Below are positions 43,888 through 52,438 of a stretch of DNA of 64,000 bases, in pieces. The position numbers and the translations under genes were made by a program. How positions within the stretch are numbered: the first letter of the stretch is position 1; each line of letters opens with the position of its first letter. The notes under the pieces were generated by a model that worked only from the letters and a program-made list of their open reading frames with translations, made no database searches and had not been told where the DNA came from. The DNA is from Micromonospora tulbaghiae (GTDB taxonomy: Bacteria; Actinomycetota; Actinomycetes; Mycobacteriales; Micromonosporaceae), in the NCBI RefSeq assembly GCF_900091605.1, contig NZ_FMCQ01000004.1:637684-701683 (forward strand), in the 5' to 3' direction.

Positions 43888-45354
43888 TCAGGGGCGGTTG
43901 TCGCCGGGTGGGGCGTAGGGACTCTGAGCCGGCGGGGTCGGATGGGCCTGGCCCTGGGGCGGATAGGCGCCCGCGCCGGGCTGGGGGGACCCGCCCGACT
44001 GCGGGTACGCACCGGACTGGGGGTAGCCGGCCTGCTGGGGGTATCCGCCCGGCCGGGAGTGCGCGGCGGGTGGCGGGTAGCCGCCGGGTGGGCCGTAGCC
44101 GGGCGGCGGGGCGGCGGCGTGACCGGCGGGTACCGGCGGGCCCTGCCCACCGCCGTCCATCCGGTCCAGTGCCTCGTCCGGGATCGAACCGGCCCGGGCC
44201 AGTTCGCGCCGGTGACGGCGGCGATTCCAGATCAGGAACGCCACGAGCGCCAGCAGCACCACGAGCGCCACCGCGATGCCGATGCCGATCACCATGACCT
44301 GCTGGTCGCTGGGGCCACCCCGGTCGCCGTACTTGGTCACGTCGAAGTTGTCGTCCTCGGCGGCGGCCGGCGGCGCCGAGGCGCTCGGCGCGGCGGCCCC
44401 GAGAAGCGGGTTCGCCGACACCGACGGCACGTCGGCGGTGAGTGCCGCCACCGGGTCGATCCGGCCGAAGCCGAACCGCGGGTCGCGGCCGGGCGGGCCG
44501 GCGTCCCGGGCGGTACGGATCATCCGGTTGATCACGTCGGACGCGGAGAGCTTCGGGTACTTCGACCGGATCAGCGCCGCGACGCCGGAGACGACGGCGG
44601 CGGCGTCGGAGGTGCCGTCCCCCCAGCCGTAGCCCCGGTCCGGGCCGATGTTGTAGACCTCGTCGCCGGGCGCGGCGATCACCGCTTCCGGCCCCTGGGC
44701 CGAGCCGGACCAGAAGCCCCCGCCCCGGACCGTGCCGGTCACCGCGATCACGCCGGGGATCTTGGCGGGTGAGACGACGTCCGGGCCGACCGAGCGGACG
44801 TTGCCGGCGGCGGCGACCACGACCACGTCGCGCTCCAGCGCGTACCGGATCGCGGCCGCCTCGCTCTCGTCCACGGCTCCGGCACCGCCGTACGACAGGT
44901 TGAGCACCTTCGCCCCGCCGTCGACGGCCATCCGGATGCCGGTCGCGGAGTCGTCCTTGGTGGCCGCCGCGCCGACGGGCTTGCGGACGGGCAGGATCCG
45001 GGCGTCGGGCGCGATGCCGACCACCCCGGTGCCGTTGGCCGCGATGATCCCGGCCATGTGGGTGCCGTGGCCGTCCGGGTCGCGCCGGCCGTCGCCGGAG
45101 TCGCGGGTGCTCCCACCGGCCAGGACCTGGCCCCGCATGTCGGGGTGCCCGGCGTCGACGCCGGTGTCCAGTACGCCGACGACGACGCCCCGCCCGGTGG
45201 AGATCTGATGCGCCCGGTCGATCCGCAGCTCGTCCAGATACCACTGCTCGGCGCGGCGCGGAGCGGCGACCGCCGGCTGGGCGGTCCCCAGCAGCATCAG
45301 TCCGGCAAGCAGACCGGCCGCCACCGGCCGGAGCGCGCCGACGTGCACCTTCAT
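43888..45354 (-). CDS. Mycosin-type S8 serine protease (type VII secretion-associated)
   Basis: 488 residues. Subtilisin-like protease with a signal peptide (cleavage near AVAAPRR) and a C-terminal membrane helix (about 345-368), the layout of MycP mycosins, which stabilise ESX secretion machines. Catalytic triad: Asp63 (VLDTGVDAGHP), His96 (DGHGTHMAG), Ser249 (GDGTSDAAAV), with Asn185 in AAAGN. After the helix comes a cytoplasmic tail with Pro/Gly/Tyr repeats (QAGYPQSGAYPQSGGSPQ). It is the last gene of an operon with two secreted-type proteins (45365, 46875). No EccC, EccB or EccD genes lie here, so it would serve a machine encoded elsewhere, or act alone. Confidence 0.92.
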   Translation of the reverse strand: MKVHVGALRPVAAGLLAGLMLLGTAQPAVAAPRRAEQWYLDELRIDRAHQISTGRGVVVGVLDTGVDAGHPDMRGQVLAGGSTRDSGDGRRDPDGHGTHMAGIIAANGTGVVGIAPDARILPVRKPVGAAATKDDSATGIRMAVDGGAKVLNLSYGGAGAVDESEAAAIRYALERDVVVVAAAGNVRSVGPDVVSPAKIPGVIAVTGTVRGGGFWSGSAQGPEAVIAAPGDEVYNIGPDRGYGWGDGTSDAAAVVSGVAALIRSKYPKLSASDVINRMIRTARDAGPPGRDPRFGFGRIDPVAALTADVPSVSANPLLGAAAPSASAPPAAAEDDNFDVTKYGDRGGPSDQQVMVIGIGIAVALVVLLALVAFLIWNRRRHRRELARAGSIPDEALDRMDGGGQGPPVPAGHAAAPPPGYGPPGGYPPPAAHSRPGGYPQQAGYPQSGAYPQSGGSPQPGAGAYPPQGQAHPTPPAQSPYAPPGDNRP

Positions 45355-45364
45355 CCGTCCGTCC

Positions 45365-46861
45365 TCATCGCAGGATGCCCGGGGACGCACCGTCACCGGT
45401 GCCCCACGGATCGTCGTCCTCAGTCAACCATGACGAGTGCTCCGCAGCGCCGCCGCCGTGCCCGGCGCCGCCGTGACCACCCATCATTCCGCCACCCATC
45501 ATCCCGGCGCCGGCCATCCCGCCGCGCATGCCGCCCGCACCGCCCGGTCCCGCCGCGGACGCGGCCTTCAGCGCGCTGGCCGCGCTGGTCAGTGGCGGAA
45601 CCTTGCCGTTACCGCCGCCGACCATGCCGGGCAGGCCGCCCATGGCCATGCCGCCGGCCGCACCGATCCCGCCACCGCCGATCCCGCCGGCCGAGCCCAG
45701 GCCGGCACCACCGCCGCCGAAGCCGCCGCCACCGGCGCTCAGTCCGCCCGCGCCACCGCCACCGCCCAGACCGAGCGTGCCCGGTCCACCCGCGGTGATC
45801 GTGCCGGGCCCGCCCGCGCCGGCCAGACCGCTGCCGTACTCCGGGCTGCCCGAGCCGGGCGCGCCGCCGAGCTCGGGGATCCCCCCGGTGCCCGGCGGGG
45901 TGTAGGAGCCGCCACCGGGGATGCCGCCGCCGGGCACGCCGGTGCCCGGCGGCGTGAACGAACTGCCACCGGGCGTGCCGCCACCGGGGATGCCGGTGCT
46001 GCCCAGGGACGGCATCGGGCCGCCGCCGGGCATTCCACCGCCGGGCATGCCGCCGCCGGGGGCGCCGCCACCCGGCAGGCCGCCGCCGGGCACACCCGAC
46101 GGGGGAACCCGCGGGTCGCCGCGGTAGCCGTCACCCAGGTCACTGTCGGTGGGGCGGGGTACGACCAGCTTGGGGCGCTCGGCCTCGACCGCGGCCGGCA
46201 ACGGCGACATCGCCTTGTTGGCCGCCTGCTGGTTGTCGCGGTACCAGTTGTCCAGGTGCGACTTGGTGTCCCACCAGCCGCCCCGCTTCTGGTCGCTGGC
46301 GTTGCCGTCGATCTTCATGGTGGCTTCGAGGTCGTCGGCCTTGTCGCGGAACGCGCCGTCGGCGTAGAGCGCCTGATTGGCCTGGTAGTCACCGCGCAGG
46401 GCGGCCAGGAAGCCGGACTGGCTCTCGCCGTCGCGGGCGTCGTCCAGCTCGGTGCCGCCGGGCAGGCTCCACTCGTTCCAGCCGAAGTTGTCCATCAGCG
46501 GGATCGGGATGCTCGCCACCGCCGTACGGATGTCACCCTCGATCCGCGTCAGCGCGCCACTGACGTTGCTGGCGTGCGTGATGAGTTCCTCGATCTCCTT
46601 GCCGATGTCGCCGAGGTGCTCGCGGTACGCGTCGCCGCCGCTGCCCTTCCAGCCGGCGAGCATCCCGGGGAGGCCGCCGGTGTGCGGGCGCTCCTGCCCG
46701 GCCGCGATCGGGCCGACGAACGAGCGACCGACGAGCGAGTCGCGCAGGTGGCCGAGCGCGGTGGAGAGGTTCTTCCAGCCCGCGCCGACCGATCCGACGG
46801 TTTCCGGGTCCGCCGAGAGCGTCACCTCACGGACGCAACGCTCCCAGGTGCCTCCTGCCAT
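45365..46861 (-). CDS. Large WXG100-like/PPE-type Gly-Pro-rich secreted protein candidate
   Basis: 498 residues. The N-terminal ~220 residues are helical with WKNLSTALGHLRD, GWKGSGGDAYREHLGDIGKE and SNVSGALTRIE, a WXG-type helix-turn-helix (GWKGSGGDA), as in type VII substrates. The middle is a low-complexity Gly/Pro/Met region (GGGMPGGGMPGGG and similar). The C-terminus TEDDDPWGTGDGASPGILR recurs in actinobacterial WXG100-family proteins. It is 10 bp upstream of the mycosin gene and 13 bp downstream of the small gene at 46875, so the three form one operon. ATG 46861 has GGGGAGAC upstream. Secretion is inferred from context and helix plan. Confidence 0.82.
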   Translation of the reverse strand: MAGGTWERCVREVTLSADPETVGSVGAGWKNLSTALGHLRDSLVGRSFVGPIAAGQERPHTGGLPGMLAGWKGSGGDAYREHLGDIGKEIEELITHASNVSGALTRIEGDIRTAVASIPIPLMDNFGWNEWSLPGGTELDDARDGESQSGFLAALRGDYQANQALYADGAFRDKADDLEATMKIDGNASDQKRGGWWDTKSHLDNWYRDNQQAANKAMSPLPAAVEAERPKLVVPRPTDSDLGDGYRGDPRVPPSGVPGGGLPGGGAPGGGMPGGGMPGGGPMPSLGSTGIPGGGTPGGSSFTPPGTGVPGGGIPGGGSYTPPGTGGIPELGGAPGSGSPEYGSGLAGAGGPGTITAGGPGTLGLGGGGGAGGLSAGGGGFGGGGAGLGSAGGIGGGGIGAAGGMAMGGLPGMVGGGNGKVPPLTSAASALKAASAAGPGGAGGMRGGMAGAGMMGGGMMGGHGGAGHGGGAAEHSSWLTEDDDPWGTGDGASPGILR

Positions 46862-46874
46862 GACCGTCTCCCCC

Positions 46875-47312
46875 TCAGGCCGTGTACGGGTAGGTGGGCT
46901 GCTGCCCGGCGTCCGGCGGCGGGGCCGCGGACTCCAGCAGCCGCTCGATGTCCTTGCCGTTGGCCGCGTTGCGGGCCTCGGCGTCGCGGAACGCCTTGGC
47001 GATGTCCTGTGTGCCCTGCTTCAAGCCGGCCAGCTTCATGGAGATGGCCTTGAGGTGGGCTTCCATGCTGGCCGTGGACGTGGTCAGCGCCTGCCACTGC
47101 ATCCGGGCGTCCTCGTACGCGCCGAACGGGGTGCCGTTGGGCACCGTCTGCGCGTTGCCGCTGTCGCCCTTCATCCGCTCCTTGATGCGTTCCATCTCCC
47201 AGCCGATGGTGTCGTCGACGTACTGCTTGAGACGCTCGACGTACTCCGCTGCGGCGTCCAGGTCCTCGACGCTGACGTGCAGATCGCCGGTGTCCGGCGG
47301 ATTGATGCCCAT
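46875..47312 (-). CDS. Small helical protein, likely partner of the WXG100-like protein
   Basis: 145 residues, mostly alpha-helical: VEDLDAAAEYVERLKQYVDD, then a long helix with MQWQALTTSTASMEAHLKAI. The size and helical pattern resemble the WXG100/PE-like partner proteins of type VII substrates, although no WXG tripeptide is present (the turn has NGTPFGAYEDARMQW). The C-terminus is Pro-rich (PPPDAGQQPTYPYTA). First gene of the operon; ATG 47312 has GGGGAGGAC upstream. A role as co-secreted partner or dedicated chaperone is inference. Confidence 0.72.
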   Translation of the reverse strand: MGINPPDTGDLHVSVEDLDAAAEYVERLKQYVDDTIGWEMERIKERMKGDSGNAQTVPNGTPFGAYEDARMQWQALTTSTASMEAHLKAISMKLAGLKQGTQDIAKAFRDAEARNAANGKDIERLLESAAPPPDAGQQPTYPYTA

Positions 47313-47430
47313 CCTGACTGTCCTCCCCGCTGCCGGCCCCGGCCGGTCCACTACGGACGCAGCGTATCGAGGAAGGACCAGTCGGGGCACCCCCGCCCCA
47401 CGTATCGCGACGGTCACCGGGAAAAGACGA

Positions 47431-47466
47431 CGGAGCGCGGGAACCCGGTCGGGTTCCCGCGCTCCG
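47431..47466 (-). terminator. Terminator of the TIGR03960 gene
   Basis: A 16-bp perfect stem (CGGAGCGCGGGAACCC) with GGTC loop, then TCGTCTTTTCCC on the minus strand: a classical intrinsic terminator 17 nt after the stop codon. Confidence 0.92.
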
Positions 47467-47482
47467 GTGCGTGCCGGTGGCC

Positions 47483-49468
47483 TCAGCCCTGCGCGGCGGC
47501 GGGCAGCTTCAGGCCGTTGACCGGGGTGAGCGGCAGCAGCTTGCGGCCGGTCGGGCCGATCTGGATCTCGGTGTCCATGGACGGGCACACGCCGCAGTCG
47601 AAGCAGGGCGTCCAGCGGCAGTCGTCCTGCTCGTACTGCGACAGCGAGTCCTGCCAGTCCTGCCAGAGCCAGTCCTTGTCCAGGCCGGAGTCGAGGTGGT
47701 CCCAGGGCAGGACCTCCAGCTCCTCACGCTCGCGGGTGGTGTACCAGTCGAGGTCCACGCCGTACGCCGGCAGCACCTCGGTGGCGGCGTCCACCCACCG
47801 CTGGTACGAGAAGTGCTCGCTCCAGCCGTCGAACCGGCCGCCGTTCTCCCAGACCCTGCGGATCACCGCGCCGACCCGGCGGTCGCCCCGGGACAGCAGG
47901 CCCTCGATCAGCGACGGCTCGCCGTCGTGGTAGCGGAAGCCGATCGCCCGGCCCAGCGAGCGGTCGCTGTTGATCGCCTGCTTGAGCAGCTTGAGCCGGC
48001 CGTCGATGACCTCCGGCCGCTCCATCGAGGCCCACTGGAACGGGGTGTGCGGCTTGGGCACGAACCCGCCGATGGAGACGGTGCAGCGGATGTCCTTGGA
48101 TCCGGTGGCCGCGCGGCCGGCCCGGATCACCTCGTGCGCCATGTCGGCGATCTCCAGGACGTCCTCGTCGGTCTCGGTGGGCAGGCCGCACATGAAGTAG
48201 AGCTTCACCTGCCGCCAGCCGTTGGAGTACGCGGTGACCACCGTACGGATGAGGTCTTCCTTCGACACCATCTTGTTGATCACCTTACGGATCCGCTCCG
48301 ACCCGCCCTCGGGGGCGAAGGTCAGACCGGTCCGGCGCCCGTTGCGGGACAGCTCCTGGGCCAGGTCGATGTTGAACGCGTCCACGCGGGTCGACGGCAG
48401 CGACAGCGAGACGTTGGTGCCCGCGTACTGCTCGGCCAGGCCGGAGCACATGTCGCCGATCTCGGAGTGGTCGGCCGACGACAGCGACAGCAGGCCGACC
48501 TCGTGGAAGCCGGAGAACTCCAGCCCCTGCTGCACCATCTGGCCGACGGTGGTGATCGAGCGCTCCCGCACCGGGCGGGTGATCATGCCGGCCTGGCAGA
48601 ACCGGCAGCCCCGGGTGCAGCCCCGGAAGATCTCCACCGCGTACCGCTCGTGCACCGTCTCGGCGAGCGGGACCAGGGGCTTCTTCGGGTACGGCCAGGC
48701 GTCCAGGTCCATCGTCGTGCGCTTGTGCACCCGGAACGGCACGTCCGGGCGGTTCGGCACGACCCGCTGGATCCGGCCGTCGGGCAGGTAGTCGACGTCG
48801 TAGAAGCGCGGCACGTAGACGCTCTCGGTGCGGGCCAGCCGCAGCAGCAGCTCGTCCCGGCCGCCCGGGGAGCCTTCCGCCTTCCACTCCCGGACGATGG
48901 CGGTGATCTCCAGCACCGCCTCCTCGCCGTCGCCGAGCACCGCGGCGTCGACGAAGTCGGCGATCGGCTCCGGGTTGAACGCGGCGTGCCCGCCGGCCAC
49001 GATCACCGGGTCGGCGTCGGTGCGGTCGGCGGCGAGCAGCGGGATGCCGGCCAGGTCGATTGCGGTGAGCAGGTTGGTGTAGCCCAGCTCGGTGGAGAAC
49101 GAGACGCCGAACACGTCGAAGTCACGCACCGGGCGGTGGGCGTCGACGGTGAACTGCGGCACGCCGTGGGCGCGCATCAGCTTCTCCAGGTCGGGCCAGA
49201 CCGCGTACGTCCGCTCGGCCAGCACGTCGGGCAGCTCGTTGAGCACCTCGTAGAGGATCTGGACGCCCTGGTTGGGCAGGCCCACCTCGTACGCGTCCGG
49301 ATACATCAGCGCCCACCGGACCGTCGCGGCGTCCCAGTCCTTGACCACCGCGCCGAGTTCTCCACCCACGTACTGGATGGGCTTTGTCACCTGCGGCAGC
49401 AGCGGCTCCAGCCGGGGCCAGACCGAGTTGGCGGCGGCGGGACGCGGGGTAGTGGACGGGGCACTCAT
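47483..49468 (-). CDS. TIGR03960 family B12-binding radical SAM protein
   Basis: 661 residues. An N-terminal cobalamin-binding-like domain (about 40-190, with LGDGEEAV) precedes the radical-SAM core: the cluster motif RGCTRGCRFCQAGM (C-x3-C-x2-C), GLLSLSSADHSE, and LTFAPEGGSERIRKVINK. A C-terminal Cys cluster (CRWTPCFDCGVCPS) may hold a second cluster. Function unknown; the family is paired with TIGR03936, here on the far side of the mycosin operon. ATG 49468 follows TACGCT by 8 nt, so it may be leaderless; no ribosome-binding site is seen. Confidence 0.93.
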   Translation of the reverse strand: MSAPSTTPRPAAANSVWPRLEPLLPQVTKPIQYVGGELGAVVKDWDAATVRWALMYPDAYEVGLPNQGVQILYEVLNELPDVLAERTYAVWPDLEKLMRAHGVPQFTVDAHRPVRDFDVFGVSFSTELGYTNLLTAIDLAGIPLLAADRTDADPVIVAGGHAAFNPEPIADFVDAAVLGDGEEAVLEITAIVREWKAEGSPGGRDELLLRLARTESVYVPRFYDVDYLPDGRIQRVVPNRPDVPFRVHKRTTMDLDAWPYPKKPLVPLAETVHERYAVEIFRGCTRGCRFCQAGMITRPVRERSITTVGQMVQQGLEFSGFHEVGLLSLSSADHSEIGDMCSGLAEQYAGTNVSLSLPSTRVDAFNIDLAQELSRNGRRTGLTFAPEGGSERIRKVINKMVSKEDLIRTVVTAYSNGWRQVKLYFMCGLPTETDEDVLEIADMAHEVIRAGRAATGSKDIRCTVSIGGFVPKPHTPFQWASMERPEVIDGRLKLLKQAINSDRSLGRAIGFRYHDGEPSLIEGLLSRGDRRVGAVIRRVWENGGRFDGWSEHFSYQRWVDAATEVLPAYGVDLDWYTTREREELEVLPWDHLDSGLDKDWLWQDWQDSLSQYEQDDCRWTPCFDCGVCPSMDTEIQIGPTGRKLLPLTPVNGLKLPAAAQG

Positions 49469-49476
49469 GATGCCCA

Positions 49477-49482
49477 AGCGTA
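49477..49482 (-). promoter_or_regulatory. Candidate -10 element, leaderless (TIGR03960 gene)
   Basis: TACGCT on the minus strand, 8 nt before the ATG at 49468. Confidence 0.45.
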
Positions 49483-49529
49483 CGCGGTGTCCCCGCCCTC
49501 TCCCGCGCCCGCGCCCGGGTCCGCCGCGT

Positions 49530-49586
49530 TGATCAAGGAGTTTGCGGGCTGCCCCGCTCTCCCACCGGACACGAACTCCTTGATCA
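49530..49586. repeat. Intergenic palindrome D, GATC to GATC 55 nt
   Basis: 13-bp perfect arms (TGATCAAGGAGTT / AACTCCTTGATCA). From GATC to GATC the unit is exactly 55 nt (49531-49585), the same length as palindromes C and E, but the loop sequence differs. Confidence 0.8.
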
Positions 49587-49675
49587 CCGGGGTGGGGGCC
49601 GGGCACCGGGCGGAATTCGTCCTGGGTGGCGGGGCAGTACTAACCTCGCAACGGGCGCGAGAGGAGATAGCCGCG

Positions 49676-51571
49676 ATGCCGCAGCCGCAGCCGGGGGCGG
49701 ACCGGCCGGCCGACGGGGCCGAGATGCCGTCCGTCACCGAGCCGGCGACCGCCGTCGACACCGAGGACGCCACCGGCGCCTCGGCTCCGGCGTCCCCGTC
49801 CACCGGGCCGGAGGCCGCCGACGACCGGACCTCCGCCGACGTCTCGGCCGAGCAGCCGTCCGGCGACGAGGCACCCGTCTCCGCGCCCGACGTCCCGGCC
49901 ACGCCAGGCCCGGCGGCCTCGGCCCCCGGCCCGCAGGCGGCACCGGCACCCGACGAGCAGTCGGAGCAGGACGAACCGGCACGGCAGGACGAACCGGCCG
50001 AGCAGGCGGGCGAGCCGGCAGACCCGGCCGACACCGCCGCGCTCGACGACGGAAGCCCGCACTCACCGGCTGGCGACGCCGACCCCCGCACCGGCGACGC
50101 CGGAACGCCGGCCGACGCGCCCACCGACAGCGAGGCCCCGACCGCCGACGCCGGACCACCTGCCGGCATCGACGCCACCCCGCCCGCACCGGTGACCCGG
50201 GCGCGGGGATCCGCGGCGGTTCCCGGTCGCACCACGCCCGTCCCCACTCCGCGTACCGGGCGCCGGCCGGATCCGACCCGCATCGATCTCGCGCCGCAGC
50301 CACCGCAGGGCGTGACCACGCCGGATCCCACGAAGGTCGAGAACGCCCCGGCCCCCATCCGAGCCGGGAACACGCCGGACCCGACCCGCATGGAGAGCAC
50401 ACCGGATCCGACCCGGGTCGAGGCGTCCGCGCCTCGCTGGAGCGGTTCCGCCGCCGTCCCGCCACCGCCGCCGCGCCGGCCTGCCTGGGGCGAGTCCGCC
50501 GAGCCCACGCCGGTGCCGCCGCACGCGTCGCCGGAACACGCCACACCCGTCGACCCGTGGGCGGGGGTGGACACCACCGGCTGGGAGCTGCACGCCCCCG
50601 AACTGCCGCCGCTGACGCCGACGCTGCCGTACACCGCGCCCTGGGCCGCGCCGGACAACCCCCACCCGGCCCATCCGGCGCCACCGGCGGCCCACCCGGC
50701 CCAACCCGCTCCGCAGTCGGCGCCACCGGCCCATGCCGCGCCGCCCGCCGCCCGCCCGGTCTCACCGCCGCCGCACAGCCCGCCGTACCCCGGGCCCGCC
50801 CGGCCGGTCTCGCCACCGCCGCACAGCCCGCCGTACCCCGGACCGGCCCGGCCGGTCTCGCCGCCGCACCACCCCGGCCCGCCGGCCGCCCGGCCCCTGC
50901 CGCCGCCGACGCCGGTCGCGCCGCCGGCGAAGCCCGGCCGGCCGCCGAAGCAGCGCCGGGGCAAGGCCGGACCGCCGGTCGCGCCGCCACCGGGCTGGCA
51001 GCAGCCGCCCAAGCGGACCCGCCGCCGGCGCCGCTGGCCCTGGGTGCTGCTGCTCTCCGTGGCCTGCTGCTGCGGCCTCCCGCTCTGGTGGTTCCAGCCG
51101 ATCTCCAGCCAGTACCCGGCCAGCGCCACCCTCCCGGACCAGATCGACTCCATGCGGCTACGCCAGGACGACAGCAGCCGGGCCGCCGCCGAGGAGCTGA
51201 AATCCCAGGTACGCGAGTCGAACCTGCTCGCCGAGGACACCTTCGCCGGCATCTACAGCACGAGTGACGGCAAGCGGGTGACGTTGTTCGGCAGCACCGG
51301 CCTGCGGTTCAGCCCGGAGTCGGACGCCAAGGCGGAACTCGACCGTCTGGCCGGGGACTACGCCCTGAAGGAGTCGGTAACCGTGGACACGGGCGTACGG
51401 GGGCGCCACGAGCGCTGCGCCGTCGGCCGGGCGGACGGCGACTCGGTGGTGGTCTGCGTCTCGGCCGACCACGGCAGCCTCACCACCGGTGTGTTCACCC
51501 GGCTCTCGGTGGACGACAGCGGGCGGCTGCTGAACGACCTGCGCCAGCGCGTGGTGGTGCCGAAGTCGTGA
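49676..51571 (+). CDS. Single-pass membrane protein with long Pro/Ala-rich cytoplasmic part and C-x12-C-x2-ADHGS domain
   Basis: 631 residues. Residues 1-450 are low-complexity Ala/Pro/Asp/Glu sequence with repeats (TPDPTR, ARPVSPPPHSPPYPGP twice), then a basic cluster RRRRRW, one membrane helix (about 453-475, with an unusual CCCG) and an extracytoplasmic domain of ~150 residues. That domain is homologous to the one in the 62935 gene: both show an FAGIYS/FGAVYS-type strand, LFGSTGL/LFGGTTL, and C-x12-C-x2-ADHGS. The paired Cys suggest a disulfide. Family unknown. ATG 49676 has GAGGAGATAG upstream; the frame stays open far upstream because of base composition. Confidence 0.8.
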   Translation: MPQPQPGADRPADGAEMPSVTEPATAVDTEDATGASAPASPSTGPEAADDRTSADVSAEQPSGDEAPVSAPDVPATPGPAASAPGPQAAPAPDEQSEQDEPARQDEPAEQAGEPADPADTAALDDGSPHSPAGDADPRTGDAGTPADAPTDSEAPTADAGPPAGIDATPPAPVTRARGSAAVPGRTTPVPTPRTGRRPDPTRIDLAPQPPQGVTTPDPTKVENAPAPIRAGNTPDPTRMESTPDPTRVEASAPRWSGSAAVPPPPPRRPAWGESAEPTPVPPHASPEHATPVDPWAGVDTTGWELHAPELPPLTPTLPYTAPWAAPDNPHPAHPAPPAAHPAQPAPQSAPPAHAAPPAARPVSPPPHSPPYPGPARPVSPPPHSPPYPGPARPVSPPHHPGPPAARPLPPPTPVAPPAKPGRPPKQRRGKAGPPVAPPPGWQQPPKRTRRRRRWPWVLLLSVACCCGLPLWWFQPISSQYPASATLPDQIDSMRLRQDDSSRAAAEELKSQVRESNLLAEDTFAGIYSTSDGKRVTLFGSTGLRFSPESDAKAELDRLAGDYALKESVTVDTGVRGRHERCAVGRADGDSVVVCVSADHGSLTTGVFTRLSVDDSGRLLNDLRQRVVVPKS

Positions 51572-51575
51572 CCGC

Positions 51576-52298
51576 TCAGGCGGTCTGCTCGCCGCCGGTC
51601 TGCTCCCCGCCGGTCTGGTCGCCGGTGGCCTGGTTGGCGCGCTTCGGGGCGTAGCGCGGGACGTACTCCTGGCCGCTGAGCTCCTGGATCTCGGCCATCA
51701 TCTCGTCGGTCATGGCGCGCAGCGACGTGCGGTCGTCGGGACGGCCGCTGAAGTCCAGCGGCTTGCCGAACTTGATGGTGATCTTGGCGCGGCCCGGTCG
51801 CGGGATCCGCGTACCGATCGGCTGGGCCTTGTCGGTGCCGGTCACGCCGACCGGGATGATCGGCACACCGGCGGCGATCGCCAGCCGGACGGTGCCGGTA
51901 CGCCCGCGGTAGAGCCGCCCGTCCGGGGAGCGGGTGCCCTCCGGGTAGACGGCGACCAGGTCGCCGGCCTTGAGCACCGGGATCGCCGCGTCGAACGCGG
52001 TGAGCGCGGCGCGGCCGCCGGCCCGCTCGACCGGGATCGCGCCCAGGCCGGTGAGCACGAACTTGGAGAAGCCGCCCTTGAGCCCGGTGCCGTTGAAGTA
52101 TTCCGACTTGGCCCAGAACGCCAGGTGGCGGGGCACCACGGTGCCGAGGAGCAGTTCGTCGGCGACGGAGAGGTGGTTGCTGGCGAAGATCGCGCCGCCG
52201 GTCGCCGGGATGTGCTCCAAACCCTCCACGTGCGGACGGAAGGCCAACCGGAGCGTGGGCGCCACGGTGAGCTTGCCGATGGTGTAGAGCAGGGGCAC
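51576..52298 (-). CDS. plsC: 1-acyl-sn-glycerol-3-phosphate acyltransferase (PlsC family)
   Basis: 240 residues. Adds the second acyl chain to make phosphatidic acid. The catalytic NHLSVAD matches the family H-x4-D motif, and the acyl-acceptor motif is VYPEGTRSPDG; VPIIPVGVTGTD is the fourth motif. The N-terminus (VPLLYTIGKLTVAPTLRL) may be a membrane-associated helix. GTG 52298 has GGAGGA 4 nt upstream; the open frame upstream to 52442 runs through the ileS terminator and is not used. A C-terminal tail repeats GGEQT. The exact acyl substrate is unknown. Confidence 0.93.
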   Translation of the reverse strand: MPLLYTIGKLTVAPTLRLAFRPHVEGLEHIPATGGAIFASNHLSVADELLLGTVVPRHLAFWAKSEYFNGTGLKGGFSKFVLTGLGAIPVERAGGRAALTAFDAAIPVLKAGDLVAVYPEGTRSPDGRLYRGRTGTVRLAIAAGVPIIPVGVTGTDKAQPIGTRIPRPGRAKITIKFGKPLDFSGRPDDRTSLRAMTDEMMAEIQELSGQEYVPRYAPKRANQATGDQTGGEQTGGEQTA

Positions 52299-52394
52299 GG
52301 GTCCTCCGGCGGTCGTACGTGAAACAGGCGCTGTCACGGTAGCCGACGCGGCCGTCCGCCACCGAGCGGGTGGCTCGCAGTCCACTCGCTGGGG

Positions 52395-52433
52395 CCGGGC
52401 CCTCCTCCACCCGAGGGGTGCAGGAGGGCCCGG
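52395..52433 (-). terminator. ileS terminator hairpin
   Basis: A 12-bp stem (CCGGGCCCTCCT / AGGAGGGCCCGG) with a smaller inner stem, 6 nt after the ileS stop codon. Confidence 0.82.
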
Positions 52434-52438
52434 TCCGC

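Noticed and set aside
47471..49675. In-frame upstream extension of the 49676 gene
   Set aside because: It lies wholly antisense to the TIGR03960 gene, and a good ribosome-binding site precedes ATG 49676.
50700..50900. CRISPR-like repeats
   Set aside because: The repeated PVSPPPHSPPYPGPAR coding units are protein low-complexity repeats, directly adjoining and without unique spacers.
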